From: Ancistrus triradiatus
Taxonomy: Eukaryota; Chordata; Actinopteri; Siluriformes; Loricariidae
Assembly (NCBI GenBank): GCA_025084515.1
Contig: JAJAGP010000083.1
Location: 395,665 to 459,664 of the forward strand
Reading direction: 5' to 3'
Length of the DNA stretch: 64,000 nt
Shown piece after piece: positions 10,338 to 21,754 of the stretch. The notes under the pieces are model-generated. The model was given only the letters and a program-made list of their open reading frames with translations, was not told the DNA's origin and did no database searches. A program made the position numbers and the translations under genes. Each line of letters begins with the position of its first letter. Position 1 is the first letter of the stretch.

Positions 10338-12802
10338 TAGAAATGGCTGGGACTATTGAGAATTATTTTTTTTACATTCCACTTTTGTTAGTGGAAATTC
10401 TATAGGCTTTCTGGCATCTAAAGCATTCATTCTCTTTCTAACACACACACACATACCCCTTCTCTTTACTCCTGCTGTTATTACACAGCAGCCTCCTCCT
10501 CCTCCACAGCCACAGGCATGGGAGCCTCTGTCTCCATGGTAATCATTCGGCTCCATCTGATTGCTGGCCTGTGAGATGCAGATCTTCTGTGGAGGAGTGG
10601 ACATGAAGCCTTAAACCCATCACCCATTCAGCAAAGAGACACATTCTGAAGCTTGACCCACATCAGTGCATCCACCCCGACTGTTACTGCCTTATTTATC
10701 ACAGTCCACCTAATATGTACAGTAAACAATGCAAATAACTGTGTTGTGTGTATCGCATGTAAAGTAGGTCTATAAAAGCAACTTCCATTAGTTATGGCTA
10801 TTGTAAAATATTTGCCTATGCATTTACACACTCAAGACAGAAAACTACCTATAGAGTAGGATCTCTTTAAATGCCCATAAAGTTGGCAACCCATATACTG
10901 TGGTTGTTCAGTGGTCTATTCTAATATGATAGCCCACAACCATGGTAACCTGGGTTCAAGTCCCAGTGTTGCCATCTAGCCACCCTACTTGTAAAAACAG
11001 CATATAAACAACAGAATGGTTGTGTAATTTGAATAGCTGCTGGAGTGTGGACTGAAATCACAAAGTGAAAAATATTGCTTAACAATTCAAACAAATGTAG
11101 CACAAATTAGTGGTCTGGTTCTGGATGTTGCAATCCATGCTACAAATAATGCAGTCTTAATTTCTTCAAACTGCCAGCTCATGTCACAAGTCAGTCCATA
11201 CATAGCATACATTAACAGTATTTTTTATGATGCATTAAGGAAATTGTGTGTCTAAAGGAGGTTAATATTGTTTATATTATTAATTCAGTGGAAACCTGGA
11301 TGCCTCTAATTCCATTGTGCCCTATTTGGAATTTATAAAAATGATACTCTTCTCTATGTTCTCTATGTTGGCAAAATCTGCTTTTTGATATCACAAGACT
11401 TTAATGTGAGCGGGATAGTGGCAGAGCGGGTAATGCTGGTGCTGCACGGCTCAATTGCCTGGATTTTGCTACTTACTTTACTTATGGTAATAGTCTATGT
11501 CTGTATGGATTTATTTAGTTTTTTCAAAATTTTCTTCATGTCTGCTTATTTTATCCAGATATGCTGATGTCCTACCCAATGCCAGTAGGTAGAATGGGTA
11601 GAATAAATGAAAGTTCTGAATGAAACTGAGCCAAGAAACTGCCAAAAAATGAAATCCGCTTTATGCAGCACTTGTCTTTCACAATTCTCTTAGGTTAAAA
11701 GTATTTGAAGTAACATATAATGTGGATGATACGTTCTTGTGTTTCTGTCTTTGTTGTATATCCAGACAAAGTTAGCTAAAATAAAACTACCCTTCATCTT
11801 CAAAGAGACAGGGTTAATTTAGTGAAGATATATAAGAAACTGAGGCAGGTACACACACACACACACACCCACACACACACACCCACACCCACACACAGTC
11901 CCTGCATGGCCTGGCCTTTGAATTATTCAAATCAGATTAAATCAGATGTGAGTGGGTGAAATGATGGAGGGGCTATTGCCATTGTTTTGACACCAAAGTG
12001 GCCAGATGAGTATTTACAGACAGATTTAGTGCTTTGAGACACTTCAGATTTGGCCTGTGGAAGTAGTGCAGGTAAGAAGGGCCTAGTTAGGTCTCTCTGA
12101 TATGGATTTGTTTACCAGTCATGTGATTTAACAGGAATCAAACTAGGCGACTGCAAGAACAAAAAGAGAAGTTGTCTTTCACCTGGTTATAAAACATTGT
12201 GAATGGTTTTAACAAAGTTATATGAACTGGATAATTATTTTTTGCCGGATCGGAGCCCTCACTGCAACATTGAGTGTCATAGCACATATTTATTTAATGA
12301 ACATTATTTAAATATTAGGCACATTAAGCAAATACTAGATATCCTAATCGTATAAATGTGTATTTTATAATTTCCTATCACTATATCCATTCACTCAGGG
12401 CTCAGAGAAGGATGCTGCTGCAGCACCAGGGGATGTTCCCTCTCCTGACCACCCTCCCTTCAGACGTGGCCAGTTATGTTTCTGTGTGATGCTTGCCCTG
12501 GCTGAAAGGTACCATCAAGAGTTAAGCCCGGGTGACCGTGGTGGTGGGTTAGCGAATTGTGACCTGTGTGCTTAGCATAAGTGTAGATTCACATGCCTTG
12601 TATAATAGTAATGGCCCAGCGGCTGGAAATGGCAGTTCCTGAGAGGCTGGGTTGGAATCCCATGAAACGTTGTGATGAACTTTTTAAAAATTACAAAAAT
12701 ATTTATTTTACTTATAATTATGATTCACTTTAGTATATTAAACCTACTAAAATTAACGAAAATATACAATACAGTTAAAAGGTACATACTTATGCTTGGG
12801 AC
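10338..12802. other. Intergenic with two tRNA-like repeat heads and a (CA)n
   Basis: No coding exon recognised. About 10903-10967 has a tRNA-like arrangement, tgttcagtggtcta (box A-like) and gggttcaagtcccagt (box B-like). Around 12610-12662 gtaatggcccagcggctgg and gggttggaatccca resemble the same layout. Both look like SINE heads rather than working tRNA genes, since paired stems are incomplete. A (CA)n tract with CCC interruptions covers about 11851-11896. Confidence 0.45.
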
Positions 12803-12992
12803 TGTGTTAGCCTAGCGGGTAAGGTACTGGACTATGGACCAAAAGGTCCAGGGTTCAAATCCCACCTCTGCCAAAGCTGCCATTGTTGGGTCCTTGAGCA
12901 AGGCCCTTAACCCACAATTGCTTGGATTGTAAGACTGACTTGTAAGTCGCTCTGGATAAGGGCGTCTGCCAAATGCTGTAAATGTAAATGTT
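12803..12992 (+). mobile_element. tRNA-derived SINE, sense copy
   Basis: Carries gttagcctagcgggtaagg (box A-like) and agggttcaaatcccacc (box B-like), then the body tccttgagcaaggcccttaa and the tail gtctgccaaatgctgtaaat. The same family is antisense at 14203-14400, 14821-15020, 42013-42207, 44328-44507 and 55430-55583. Confidence 0.7.
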
Positions 12993-13004
12993 TAACATCT
13001 TCTT

Positions 13005-13225
13005 CCAAAGTCATGGACGTTATGGAGCTGTTCCTCCTTTGCCGCTATAACAATTTTCACTCAATTTTGGAAAATGACTTTGGGGATTCGCTTCCCTTTG
13101 GCCAAAGGAGCATTAGTGAGATCAGGTACTGATGTTGGGCAGTAATGCTTGGCTCACAGTCAGCATCTGATTTCATTCTAAAGGTGTTGAATCAGCTCCG
13201 TGCAGCCTGTCACATTGTTCCACAT
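13005..13225 (-). mobile_element. Tc1-like transposon relic (family D), antisense
   Basis: Contains gggattcgcttccctttggc, ggagcattagtgagatcagg and taaaggtgttgaatcagctc. Read in antisense this matches the middle of fish Tc1 elements of the CACTATATGGACAAAAGTA type, of which a longer copy is at 22539-23430. Only about 220 bases remain. Confidence 0.5.
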
Positions 13226-14202
13226 CAGCCATAAAACATTAATAAGATTTTCCTTGGGGAAGGGAAGACTGGGTAAAAAAATGGCGGTAACCAGCATTAT
13301 GGGGCTGTTCAACACATTCTAATATACTGATATTTATTGTTTACTCTCTATCATCTCTCCATAATAACACGACACATGAATCACAATCATCCCAGTGAAG
13401 TCACCAGTGAAGAATTAACTGGCTGCAGTTACAGCGATGATGGCCTGCTTATTCATTTGTATCATGTAGTACATTTAGTTTTGCGATTAGAACCTTGATA
13501 CGATTGCTTTTCATTTCTTTTACTGGGGTAAAGCACAGCTCGTTCGTGTGTTCATATTATGCAGGCTTGTTTGTTATCAGTTTGATGCATCTTTTACGCC
13601 ACTGGTTCTGATGCACTCTTTGCTCTGGCCTCATTGAAAGATCCATTGGTCATAAAGAGGCTTCGAGACTAGTGGCTGAGTGAGAGCAGGCAGGTGCTCC
13701 ATTATGTCGTCGAAGCCACTTCACTCATCTGTAATGAGCCACATGGGCTGATTAGTCCTATCTAACAGTGCAGCTACACCTCCCCCACCTTGGCCTCTGT
13801 CTGTCTCCAGCAATTTGGTCACACTATCCATTGTCTTATAGTATAAGGAATCACAGAGTCTCCCAGCAACCACTGGAATCAAAACACCATCTATATTAAT
13901 GCAGTGCAGAGGCTAGAAATAAATATGGGCTGATAACTACATATAGGTCTTGATCTCAGCTGCCTATGGTTTGTTTTGATGCCAGTAAGGAATACTAACA
14001 TTTAATGTCAAATGTAAACAATTTAGAAGTTAATATAGTGTATATCTAAGCAATGAGCCTACTAGAATAAGAATATCAGGGTCAGAGGAAAAAAAGTATA
14101 TTTTATGCATCCTTGCTGTTGGAAGAAATCATATATAATGTAATTTCACTCTGTTGTCTCTTAGGGGTGAACTGTACAGGCAAAGGACATATTAAGAAAT
14201 AT
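13226..14202. other. Unique-looking intergenic stretch, possible regulatory DNA
   Basis: About 1 kb without any repeat family recognised elsewhere in the window, and of less AT-skewed composition between 13560 and 13800. It has no open frame of note. It lies on the diras2 3' side. Conservation cannot be judged without other genomes. Confidence 0.3.
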
Positions 14203-14400
14203 TTTACATTTACATTTACAGCATTTAGCAGACGCCCTTATCCAGAGCGACTTACAATTGATACGATTACAATCCAAGCAATTGTGGGTTAAGGGTCTTG
14301 CTCAAGGACTCAACAGTGGCAGCTTGGCAGAGGTGGGATTTGAACCCTGGACCTTCTGATTCATAGTCCTGCACCTTAACCACTAAGCTACCACAGTCCC
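14203..14400 (-). mobile_element. tRNA-derived SINE, antisense copy
   Basis: Begins tttacatttacagcatttag and runs through cttatccagagcgacttaca to gatttgaaccctggaccttc and ccactaagctaccacag, the reverse complement of the 12803-12992 copy. Confidence 0.7.
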
Positions 14401-14820
14401 AATAAATAAAATAATAAACTTTGGTATATTTATTAAGCATAGAAACCTACAATTACAGTTTAATAAAAGACTATTTTGAAACTCTGGCCTTTTCCGTCTA
14501 CCAATACTGTAATAATGAAGAGCTACAGAATGTATTTGTTTGTTGCATTGTTTCTATGGACCATTCTATCAAATTGCTCAGAGATGGTCATTTGTATGGC
14601 TGTTTTCCCACAATCCTCATACATATGTGCATTGGACCATATGCACATTGTATTTTATATTATTTTGAAATATTTTTCGTCTTCCAAAACTTGTTTAAAT
14701 ATTTCTGTAGTGACAATTTATCAAATTACGAGCTGAACTCTAAAATACCAGCCTGTACATGGCTTGAATACATGAAATGTTATAACAAAAAAAAAAATGA
14801 AACAGCTTTAATTAAAAAAG
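14401..14820. other. Intergenic, no gene recognised
   Basis: An AT-rich spacer between two antisense SINE copies. The open frame across it runs into the second SINE and has no domain, so I do not regard it as a gene. Confidence 0.45.
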
Positions 14821-15020
14821 TTTACTTACATTTACAGCATTTAGCAGACGCCCTTATCCAGAGCGACTTACAATTGATACAGTCTTACAATCCAAGCAAT
14901 TGTGGGTTGAGGGTCTTGCTCAAGGACCCAACAGTGGCAGCGTGGCACAGGTGGGATTTGAACCCTAGACCTTGAGGTCCATAGTCCAGTACCTTACCCC
15001 ACTAGGCTACCACAGTACTT
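14821..15020 (-). mobile_element. tRNA-derived SINE, antisense copy
   Basis: The second antisense copy in 0.8 kb: tacatttacagcatttagca, atccagagcgacttacaatt, caattgtgggttgagggtct, ggatttgaaccctagacctt. It differs from its neighbour by scattered substitutions, so this is an independent insertion rather than a tandem duplication. Confidence 0.7.
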
Positions 15021-15789
15021 AATTGGGACAATTCTGTGTTTAGTAGTGCTAATGTTTAATGTTTCACACTGATTTTCAGATCTTGTGACACATTTGCTTC
15101 AAAACAATGAAACAAATACTGATTATTTATAGCAAATGACACACTTTGTAACTGGAACTTTGTAACAAGAGCTCACTTTGGAGTGTGGTGTAACTTCATG
15201 GGAACAGTTAAATCAGCCAGTCCGCTAATCCATTTTGTATGGTCTAAACCAGTTCAGCAGTCCCATCAGTGCTTCCATTATATGGATGTCCCTCAATATT
15301 ATAATCTACACATGACAGCTTTTTTGAAAGACTGACTAAACAAATAGTATCATTGAACTATATTGAAGAAATTCTTTCATTAGCTGCTTTAAATCAATTT
15401 TAAAACACAATTAAATCTCATGTGCCAGACAGTGAATCCCATTATACCCAGCACTGAGATGTAACACCTTTGCAGGAGGCCAGTATACTCTTATTTTGGT
15501 TGCAGTAGTAGGCCGTGTGTCATCTAATGCCATTAGTTTAATGCATGAATCCGATTTTGGCAGGTGTATTCAGAATAATAAATATCCCACTGGATAAAAC
15601 AAATGTAGGTCCTTCATTGATCTTACACACTTTATGGACATGTTTCAATATGAAATCAATAAAAATGGAATTTATTTAAAACATGATGACAATTAATTGC
15701 ATGTGAGCAATGCCTTCAGACTTATGCAATAACATGATTATGATGTTTCTAAATAAATTATGATTCCAAAAAAAAGTGGAATGATTTAA
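15021..15789. other. Intergenic downstream of diras2
   Basis: AT-rich with no recognisable exon or repeat family. It lies beyond the proposed diras2 polyadenylation site. Confidence 0.4.
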
Positions 15790-15811
15790 GACTCGGAATC
15801 AAATGCAGAAC

Positions 15812-15817
15812 TTTATT
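15812..15817 (-). terminator. diras2: Candidate polyadenylation signal of diras2
   Basis: AATAAA on the minus strand (tttatt on the plus strand), about 2.8 kb after the stop codon. It was chosen because repeat density rises beyond it. Nearer signals cannot be excluded. Confidence 0.3.
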
Positions 15818-17817
15818 TTATATATTTCTATATATATACAGTCATTCTGTATATAAATGTATAGGCACACATGATATTACAGGCATTTCATCAGAACAGT
15901 ATTACATTGTAGTTGCTTTACAATTCTGTCATAGCAAACAAACAGGCTTAAGTAACTTCAGCACTGAATCTAAACATTTCTATTGCCTAAGTGACAAATA
16001 CCATGAACTGCTACTGTCACATTTGTGCCTGTAGCTCATAACAACATAGCACTTAGATAAATAGTGTACTGGATCTTGTACTGTAAGCAGTACTGGTGTA
16101 AAGGAAACAGCCAAAGCAGCAATATAAGCTAGCTTAAAAGCTAGATTATACCAATAATCACAAGACCCATCATGCTAAAACACATACAAGTTATTCCTCT
16201 CAGAATAGTCAAGGATAGCTGACTACTTGTCTATGGAAAACGTACTTGTTAGCCTTGTTAAGTATGGTGTAGTGTTTGGTGTTAGTTTTGCACAGTCATT
16301 ATCTGCAGCTCTTTCCTACTGCTGCTTGAATCATGCAGTCCTGCTTTATAGCTTTATGTATCATTTAATAAATCCATGCTCCACTTATAAAGGTCTCTTT
16401 CTGATTTCATTAAATAACATCTGTAGCCCAGAACGCCAGCATGCAAGGTGAGCTTGTCTCTCATTAGGGTGCCTTGGATGTTTTGTGTGTAACATTTTGT
16501 CAGGGTTGAATGTTACGCAATGTATGAACACAGATCACACATCACAGATGTTGAATCATTTCTCTTTCTTGAGGTCGTCAAGGATTAAGTCACTGTCTTA
16601 TATGACTGGACTGGAGTACAAGATATGAATTTAAATGGGAATCCAAGTGCCTTTGGTAAATGCGTCCCTAAGGGACAAAATACAAACACAGCATGATTCA
16701 AGCCTGATAAGTAATGCTTTTACTGTAATCTGCAAACATTTCATGTATCCCACAGCTGGAAACCGGCCACCTTAAACCTTTAACAAAAGAACTAAATTTA
16801 TTTTCTGAATTGATTTACTAAGTTTGACTTTATAACTGAGAAAGGACAGACTCAGATTTGCCCGTGTTAAGAGATTTACTAGAATGTATGTCATTGCTTT
16901 GTGGTGATAAATTCTGTTGATGTTGATAATGTTATATAACTAGCTAGACAGTGATATTTGGTATAGGGACTTGTTTGAGATTAAAGGCAGAACTTTTTTG
17001 CTGACAGACAAGCCTCTGCAGCCTCATGAGCAACCTGATACACCATATACTATTTCAAAATAAGATTTTTAGTAAACAGATGTCCATGAAACACAAGGTG
17101 CCTGCTTCTGAGACTAGTATGCTTTATATCAGGATGATTTAATTGAAACTATACATGGCTATTCAGTTTGAATTAGAGGTTAGAGTTAAAGCCATTTTAC
17201 AATAATGATGATAACAGATTAAGGGCCAGAAAGAAAAGGCTAGCTGTTGAGTTTCATGGAGGCATGTGTCATAGCCCAGGGGCAAGTGTGTGTCACAATT
17301 AAAGTGGGTTGTCTTAAGGGGGGAAAAGTAACATTTTGTCAGTATAATGAGTTGGCTGTTAACGCTGAAGGTGCTGTTGTGTGAATTAAAACTGCAATAT
17401 TGTCATTGGATTATCTGGTAAGAATGAATGAAATGGGCAGTAAAAAATGACTCATGGACTGGATCTGGAGCGTGGGCAGGCAGTTCTGATTATATGATAT
17501 TTCTGGTGTAAGGTCAAACCGTTTCTGATGTTTAAAGCTATAAGGTCTAATTTTTCAACCAGCTCTGATGCAAGGTCGATTTTGAACTGATATGAAACTA
17601 TGTGAAATATTTTTCAAGAATATTGTGAAAACTAGAAATCACTTTAGAAATATGGGTGACTGCTTGCCTTGTAATGGCTGTCACTGAGATACAGAGACTC
17701 ACTAAAGTGGTGACACTCCCATGTAACGTTTGTGTGTTTATTAGGTTTATTTAACATTGCATCAGCATCATTGGCCGCATTCATGACAGACACGAATTTA
17801 CATCAGCACCCTAGATC

Positions 17818-17965
17818 AGCATGGGCCAATTTAGAGTGACAAATCAACCTAATGCATGTCTTTGGACTGTGGGTGGAAACTGGAGTAAACCCACATGGAC
17901 CCGGGGAGGGCATACACTCAGGCGGATCAAACCGGTGATCTCGGGGGCCAGCATGCCGTCCTCAC
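17818..17965 (-). repeat. Dispersed fish repeat fragment, antisense
   Basis: Reads caacctaatgcatgtctttg, gactgtgggtggaaactgga and gtaaacccacatggacccgg, then the antisense box-B-like end. It lies inside the proposed diras2 3' UTR. Confidence 0.7.
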
Positions 17966-18627
17966 CAGTAACATGCGAAGGCTGTATTGGAAGCTTTTGT
18001 GAAATAGTTTATTATTATTTCTGCAGTATTTTGAGCTACCTTCTACTTTTCAACTTGTCATAAGGTCTTTAAAACTTCAAAGTAGCCTCACCAAATAACA
18101 TTGTGATATTCAAATGAAATCTGACCACAACCCTCACCAGGAAAGGCATAAATGAAGAAATCTAATGTTTGTACCATTTACATATTGCTTTAAACAGTGT
18201 GGTTCTCGTAGGCAAAATGAATTAAATGCGTAAAATAACTTTTTTTCAAACTTTATCAGTCTCTAGTCCTTATGGTACTTTAGTACTGAAGTCACGCATT
18301 TTAATGTTAAAGAACGAATGCTAAAGCCTGGTGCTAATGTGTAGAGGTTGAAACTGAATAACAATTGAACTTGGGGAATACATTTCTTTAAAAGCAGCAC
18401 TGTGCAGAAGTTGCTTAATTTGAGAATGGTTCTCTAAGGTTTCTCAGGAAATGGACCTAAAGTTAATAGCCAACCATCCCTTAACTCATGAAGTGTCCGG
18501 TCTGAGGCATTGTGTTTTCTTCCCTTTCTTTGTGAGGTAAGGTGTTAGCCAGAATAGCTATGTTATGAGAGCATGTACGTCCTTGGTTTCCTTGTATCTG
18601 AAGCCAGGTGCCTCCTCTTTCATCGGC

Positions 18628-19224
18628 TCACATGACAACACACTTGCCCTTGAGCTTCTCTGCTCGTTTCTGTTGCTTGGTCTTTTTGCCATCAATCTGA
18701 AGGCTGACAGTCCTGCGCTTCTCCAGGTTCAGTAGCTCCTGGAAGAGTTCCTTCACATTGTGGTTGGTCTTGGCTGATGTCTCCATGAAGGCGCACTTCC
18801 ACCTCTTGGACAAGGCTTCGCCATCACTGTTCTCCACTTCACGACTGCTCTCATCGATCTTGTTGCCCACCAGCATGATGGGGATGCTCTCCACGTCACC
18901 TTTGATCTGGCAGATCTGCTCAAAGATTGGCTTCAGCTCCTCCAGAGACTGCTTGCTTGTGACAGAGTAGACCAGGATGAAGGCGTGTCCCTTGGAGATG
19001 GACAAACGCTGCATGGCAGGGAACTGATGGCTGCCCGTGGTGTCTGTGATCTGTAGAGTGCAGATGCTCTTGTCACAACTGATTACCTGCCTGTAGGTGT
19101 CCTCAATCGTGGGGATGTAACTCTCACGGAAAGTTCCCTTAACAAAACGCAGGACCAGGGAACTCTTGCCGACCCCACCGGCACCAAACACCACCACTCT
19201 GTAGTCATTGCTCTGCTCAGGCAT
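18628..19224 (-). CDS. diras2: DIRAS family GTPase 2 (Di-Ras2), complete coding exon
   Basis: A 198-residue Ras-superfamily GTPase coded in one exon. Seen: P-loop GAGGVGKS (residues 14-21), effector Thr39 in YIPTIEDTY, switch II DTTGSHQF (61-68), NKID (121-124), the SAK motif (150-152), a basic tail and a CAAX box CVVM for prenylation at Cys195. It matches human DIRAS2 (199 residues) almost throughout, differing mainly around residues 123-142. Ser65 stands where Ras has catalytic Gln61. Known for the family: Di-Ras proteins hydrolyse GTP poorly, stay largely GTP-bound, and are expressed mainly in brain. The start is fixed by the conserved MPEQSNDYR. A splice acceptor (ctgtctccaag) lies 15 bases upstream of the ATG, so the 5' UTR is split. 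DIRAS1 is the alternative paralogue, but the tail and the syk neighbour favour DIRAS2. Confidence 0.96.
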   Translation of the reverse strand: MPEQSNDYRVVVFGAGGVGKSSLVLRFVKGTFRESYIPTIEDTYRQVISCDKSICTLQITDTTGSHQFPAMQRLSISKGHAFILVYSVTSKQSLEELKPIFEQICQIKGDVESIPIMLVGNKIDESSREVENSDGEALSKRWKCAFMETSAKTNHNVKELFQELLNLEKRRTVSLQIDGKKTKQQKRAEKLKGKCVVM

Positions 19225-19239
19225 TGTTCTTTATGAAGT
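19225..19239 (-). other. diras2: diras2 5' UTR part of coding exon; acceptor at 19240-19241
   Basis: On the minus strand a pyrimidine-rich run (ctctcattttctgtctccaag) ends in AG at 19240-19241, followed by acttcataaagaacaATG. This leaves 15 bases of leader in the coding exon. Placement follows the splice consensus and is untested. Confidence 0.6.
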
Positions 19240-19699
19240 CTTGGAGACAGAAAATGAGAGACAATGAATCATTCATTAAAATCATTAACATTCATGTCTC
19301 CTAAGCACATTTTGGATAGCATTCTTTAATAAGCTTATTATGAATTAGAACACCATGACCTTATGCGAGTAATGCTAATGGTGTTTAAAGCAATAAATGA
19401 TTAGCTTCCGTACATCTTACTGATCGTTCGTTGCTCAGACTGTCAAATATGTTATTGTTTTATGACTCTTAGAATCTGGAATAGTGTTCAAGAGAGGGAA
19501 TATAAGGAACACAAGGTACTGTTCATAAATCCAGGCTAAAACCTTCTTACACAATGTGATACGTTTGTATTTCTTTTCCTTAAACCTTATTATTTGTAGT
19601 TTTAGATTGAGTTAAATATTGACTATAGATCTTTTAGACTTTCATATTGGAAACTAAGATTTTGGACTCAAATAAAAAGTACTTCATTGATTACAATAA

Positions 19700-19815
19700 T
19701 TCATTCATTTATTGATTTTCTTATCCACTTAATCCAATTCAAGGTCACAGAGAGTCTGGCCCAAGGCAGGAACCAATCCTAGACAGGATGCCAATTCATG
19801 GTAGGGTGCAAACAC

Positions 19816-19861
<46 letters not shown>

Positions 19862-20045
19862 CTAGAGATGCCAATTGACCTAACATATCTTTGGAATATG
19901 GGAGAAAACCAAAGCATTCAGAGGAAACCGATGCAAACACAGGAAGAACATGGAAACTACACACAATCATTGTCCTGGCCAGGATTTGAATTGGGGTTTT
20001 CTGGAACTGTGAGGTGACGACGCTAACCACTGCTACACTCTGTCA
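19700..20045 (-). repeat. Dispersed fish repeat with (AC)n, antisense
   Basis: Antisense copy: cttatccacttaatccaatt, ggatgccaattcatggtagg, an uninterrupted (AC)n at about 19815-19859, then gccaattgacctaacatatc and tgaggtgacgacgctaacca. The microsatellite sits at the same internal position as the (GT)n of the 9748-10189 copy. Confidence 0.75.
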
Positions 20046-20114
20046 ACCCTAATAATACTAATATTAATATTATTATATAATATTAATAATAATCACAATA
20101 ATAACAACTACTAT

Positions 20115-20395
20115 TCATTCATTTTCTAATATACTTAACCCTGGTCAGTTTCGCAGTAAAGCCAGTGAATAGCCGGCAGCACAGGGCGTAGGGCAGAAAC
20201 AATCCTTTACAGGCTGCCAATCAATCGTCAGGCACTCACGCATTAACGCCACTTTAGAAACACCAATTGATCGAAACACATGTCTTTGGAATGTGGAAGG
20301 AAACCATAATACCCAGAATTAACCCACGCAGACCTGGGGAGGACACCCACATCGGAGTAGTCCGAGGTTGGGATCGACGCTGGAGCTTATTATTA
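20115..20395 (-). repeat. Dispersed fish repeat, antisense, without the (CA)n
   Basis: A second antisense copy in tandem with the one ending at 20045: ccaattgatcgaaacacatg, tctttggaatgtggaaggaa and cacgcagacctggggaggac. It lacks the dinucleotide tract. Confidence 0.65.
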
Positions 20396-21499
20396 TTGTT
20401 GTTGCAATAATAAGAATTATGATGATTACCATTATTGTTGTTTTTCTGTTATTTTCATCTTCATAGCTAAAATAACCAATACAGTCTTTAAAATAAGTGT
20501 CTATAATCGTTCATTAGAGCAATTGCCTAGCAGAACCAGTTAGATTTTCTAGCGGAGGGGTGGATCTGTAACCTTTTTCTTGCTGATGCAAACTATAATT
20601 TCCCAATAAAAATTACTATTATGGCCGTTTTTTGTGAGGGAAATGATTATTTAGTTCTTTGAACCACCAACTAAAAATGTTAATGAGTCTTGCATTGAAA
20701 CTTGGGGATTCAAAAACGCACTTATTTAGAAGAAATACAGCTATATTATTTCTAAGACTGTAAGGTTTGGAGAAAGGCAAAGGAAGAGTGATTACACCAT
20801 GACAACTGAGGCTACATCCATAACCAACCGTGCAGTGAGCAAGGTTCGTACACGTGCCTAACCATCTGCACAATCTGACCGTACGCCAGACTGCAGGATG
20901 AACATAAACCGCCTGCGTCAACCTGCCTGCAGGAACATATAGACTGGCTTTACCTTATTGTGCGCTTCTGCAATTTGTAGGAGAAAATCTAAAAGTAGGT
21001 CTTAAGCAGTTGCCGTTTGTTTTGAAAAGCGTGTTTTTTCTCAAGAAATCCGTTTGATTTTCTTCGAAGAAACTCAGACTATTCAACAGCATATAGAAAC
21101 TGCAAGCGCAGCTCTTTGTTCCCAGTCGCTTTATCGCTTATTAATGAGACTGAGCGCACGAGCGCTTCTTCTCGGCTCTGGGCTCCTTTTAAACAGTAGC
21201 CTATATAATAATGCATGTGTGATACGTTATGTAGCTACTGACAAGATAACGGCCTGATTTTTCGCATTGCACACTCTGAAGCTGTGATCCAGCGTTGCTG
21301 ATGCAGTCAAGCAGCAGGCAAAATGCAATAAGGATAAAAGACGGAGAGAAACGCGTGACATCTTGTAAGTACCTCAGTCTATTCCTGTTATACTTCTCCG
21401 TTCTTTTATCATCTATCTGACTTATAAAGGAACACAAAAGCAGATCATCCCGACGAAGCTTGTAGCTTCTATAATAATGACCGGAAATTAAAGACTCAC

Positions 21500-21606
21500 C
21501 AGAAACACAGACGCGAAGAAAAGTTTACGCTCCCGTAATCATGCTGGACCGTGTGGCTGGACCGGTAGACGCGCCTCCAGACCTCACGTGAAGCCGCGCT
21601 GATGCT
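21500..21606 (-). other. diras2: Probable non-coding exon 1 of diras2
   Basis: On the minus strand a TATA-like TTTAAA (21636-21641) is followed about 30 bases later by a GC-rich stretch that ends at a near-perfect donor, tttctg|GTGAGT, with the exon end at 21500. The proposed transcription start (about 21606) is inferred from the TATA position. The exon holds a six-codon upstream ORF at 21525-21542 (ATG ATT ACG GGA GCG TAA) and an E-box CACGTG at 21585-21590. It fits the usual vertebrate diras2 layout of one leader exon plus one coding exon. Confidence 0.55.
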
Positions 21607-21635
21607 GAAAGTCCATTCGAGCTCCAGGTTCGACA

Positions 21636-21678
21636 TTTAAAGGCGCACCAGCGTGCAGCCCTGCTCCTAATGACGTCA
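21636..21678 (-). promoter_or_regulatory. diras2: Proposed diras2 core promoter with CRE
   Basis: A full palindromic CRE, TGACGTCA, at 21671-21678 lies about 30 bases upstream of the TATA-like TTTAAA on the minus strand. GC content rises sharply here compared with the flanks, and C-rich runs (cccccccaccctcaccc) follow at about 21738-21754. A CRE would fit activity-dependent neuronal expression, but that is inference from motif alone. Confidence 0.5.
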
Positions 21679-21754
21679 GGTGGAATCTCACCATCAAAGC
21701 CCCACCCATTTTCTTAGCAACGAGAAGAAAAGGACACCCCCCCACCCTCACCCA

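Larger units (their letters stand above)
15790..18627 (-). other. diras2: Probable diras2 3' UTR (extent uncertain)
   Basis: Downstream of the diras2 stop codon on the minus strand. The stretch is mostly free of transposons except for an antisense repeat fragment at 17818-17965. A minus-strand AATAAA occurs at 15812-15817 and could end the transcript near 15790. A long 3' UTR is known for the mammalian gene. Other AATAAA hexamers occur closer to the stop, so the end shown is a proposal, not an observation. Confidence 0.35.
19240..21499 (-). other. diras2: Proposed diras2 intron 1
   Basis: Bounded by a donor GTGAGT (21494-21499 on minus) and the acceptor at 19240-19241. It carries two antisense dispersed repeats (19700-20045, 20115-20395) and a run of (TAA)-type repeats at 20050-20110. 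No alternative exon recognised. Confidence 0.55.

Noticed and set aside
10903..10967. Possible tRNA gene
   Set aside because: It has box A- and B-like motifs, but a clean acceptor stem and anticodon arm cannot be paired. More likely a SINE head.
14421..14975. 184-residue plus-strand frame
   Set aside because: The last third is antisense SINE sequence and the rest is AT-rich without a domain. Not a gene.
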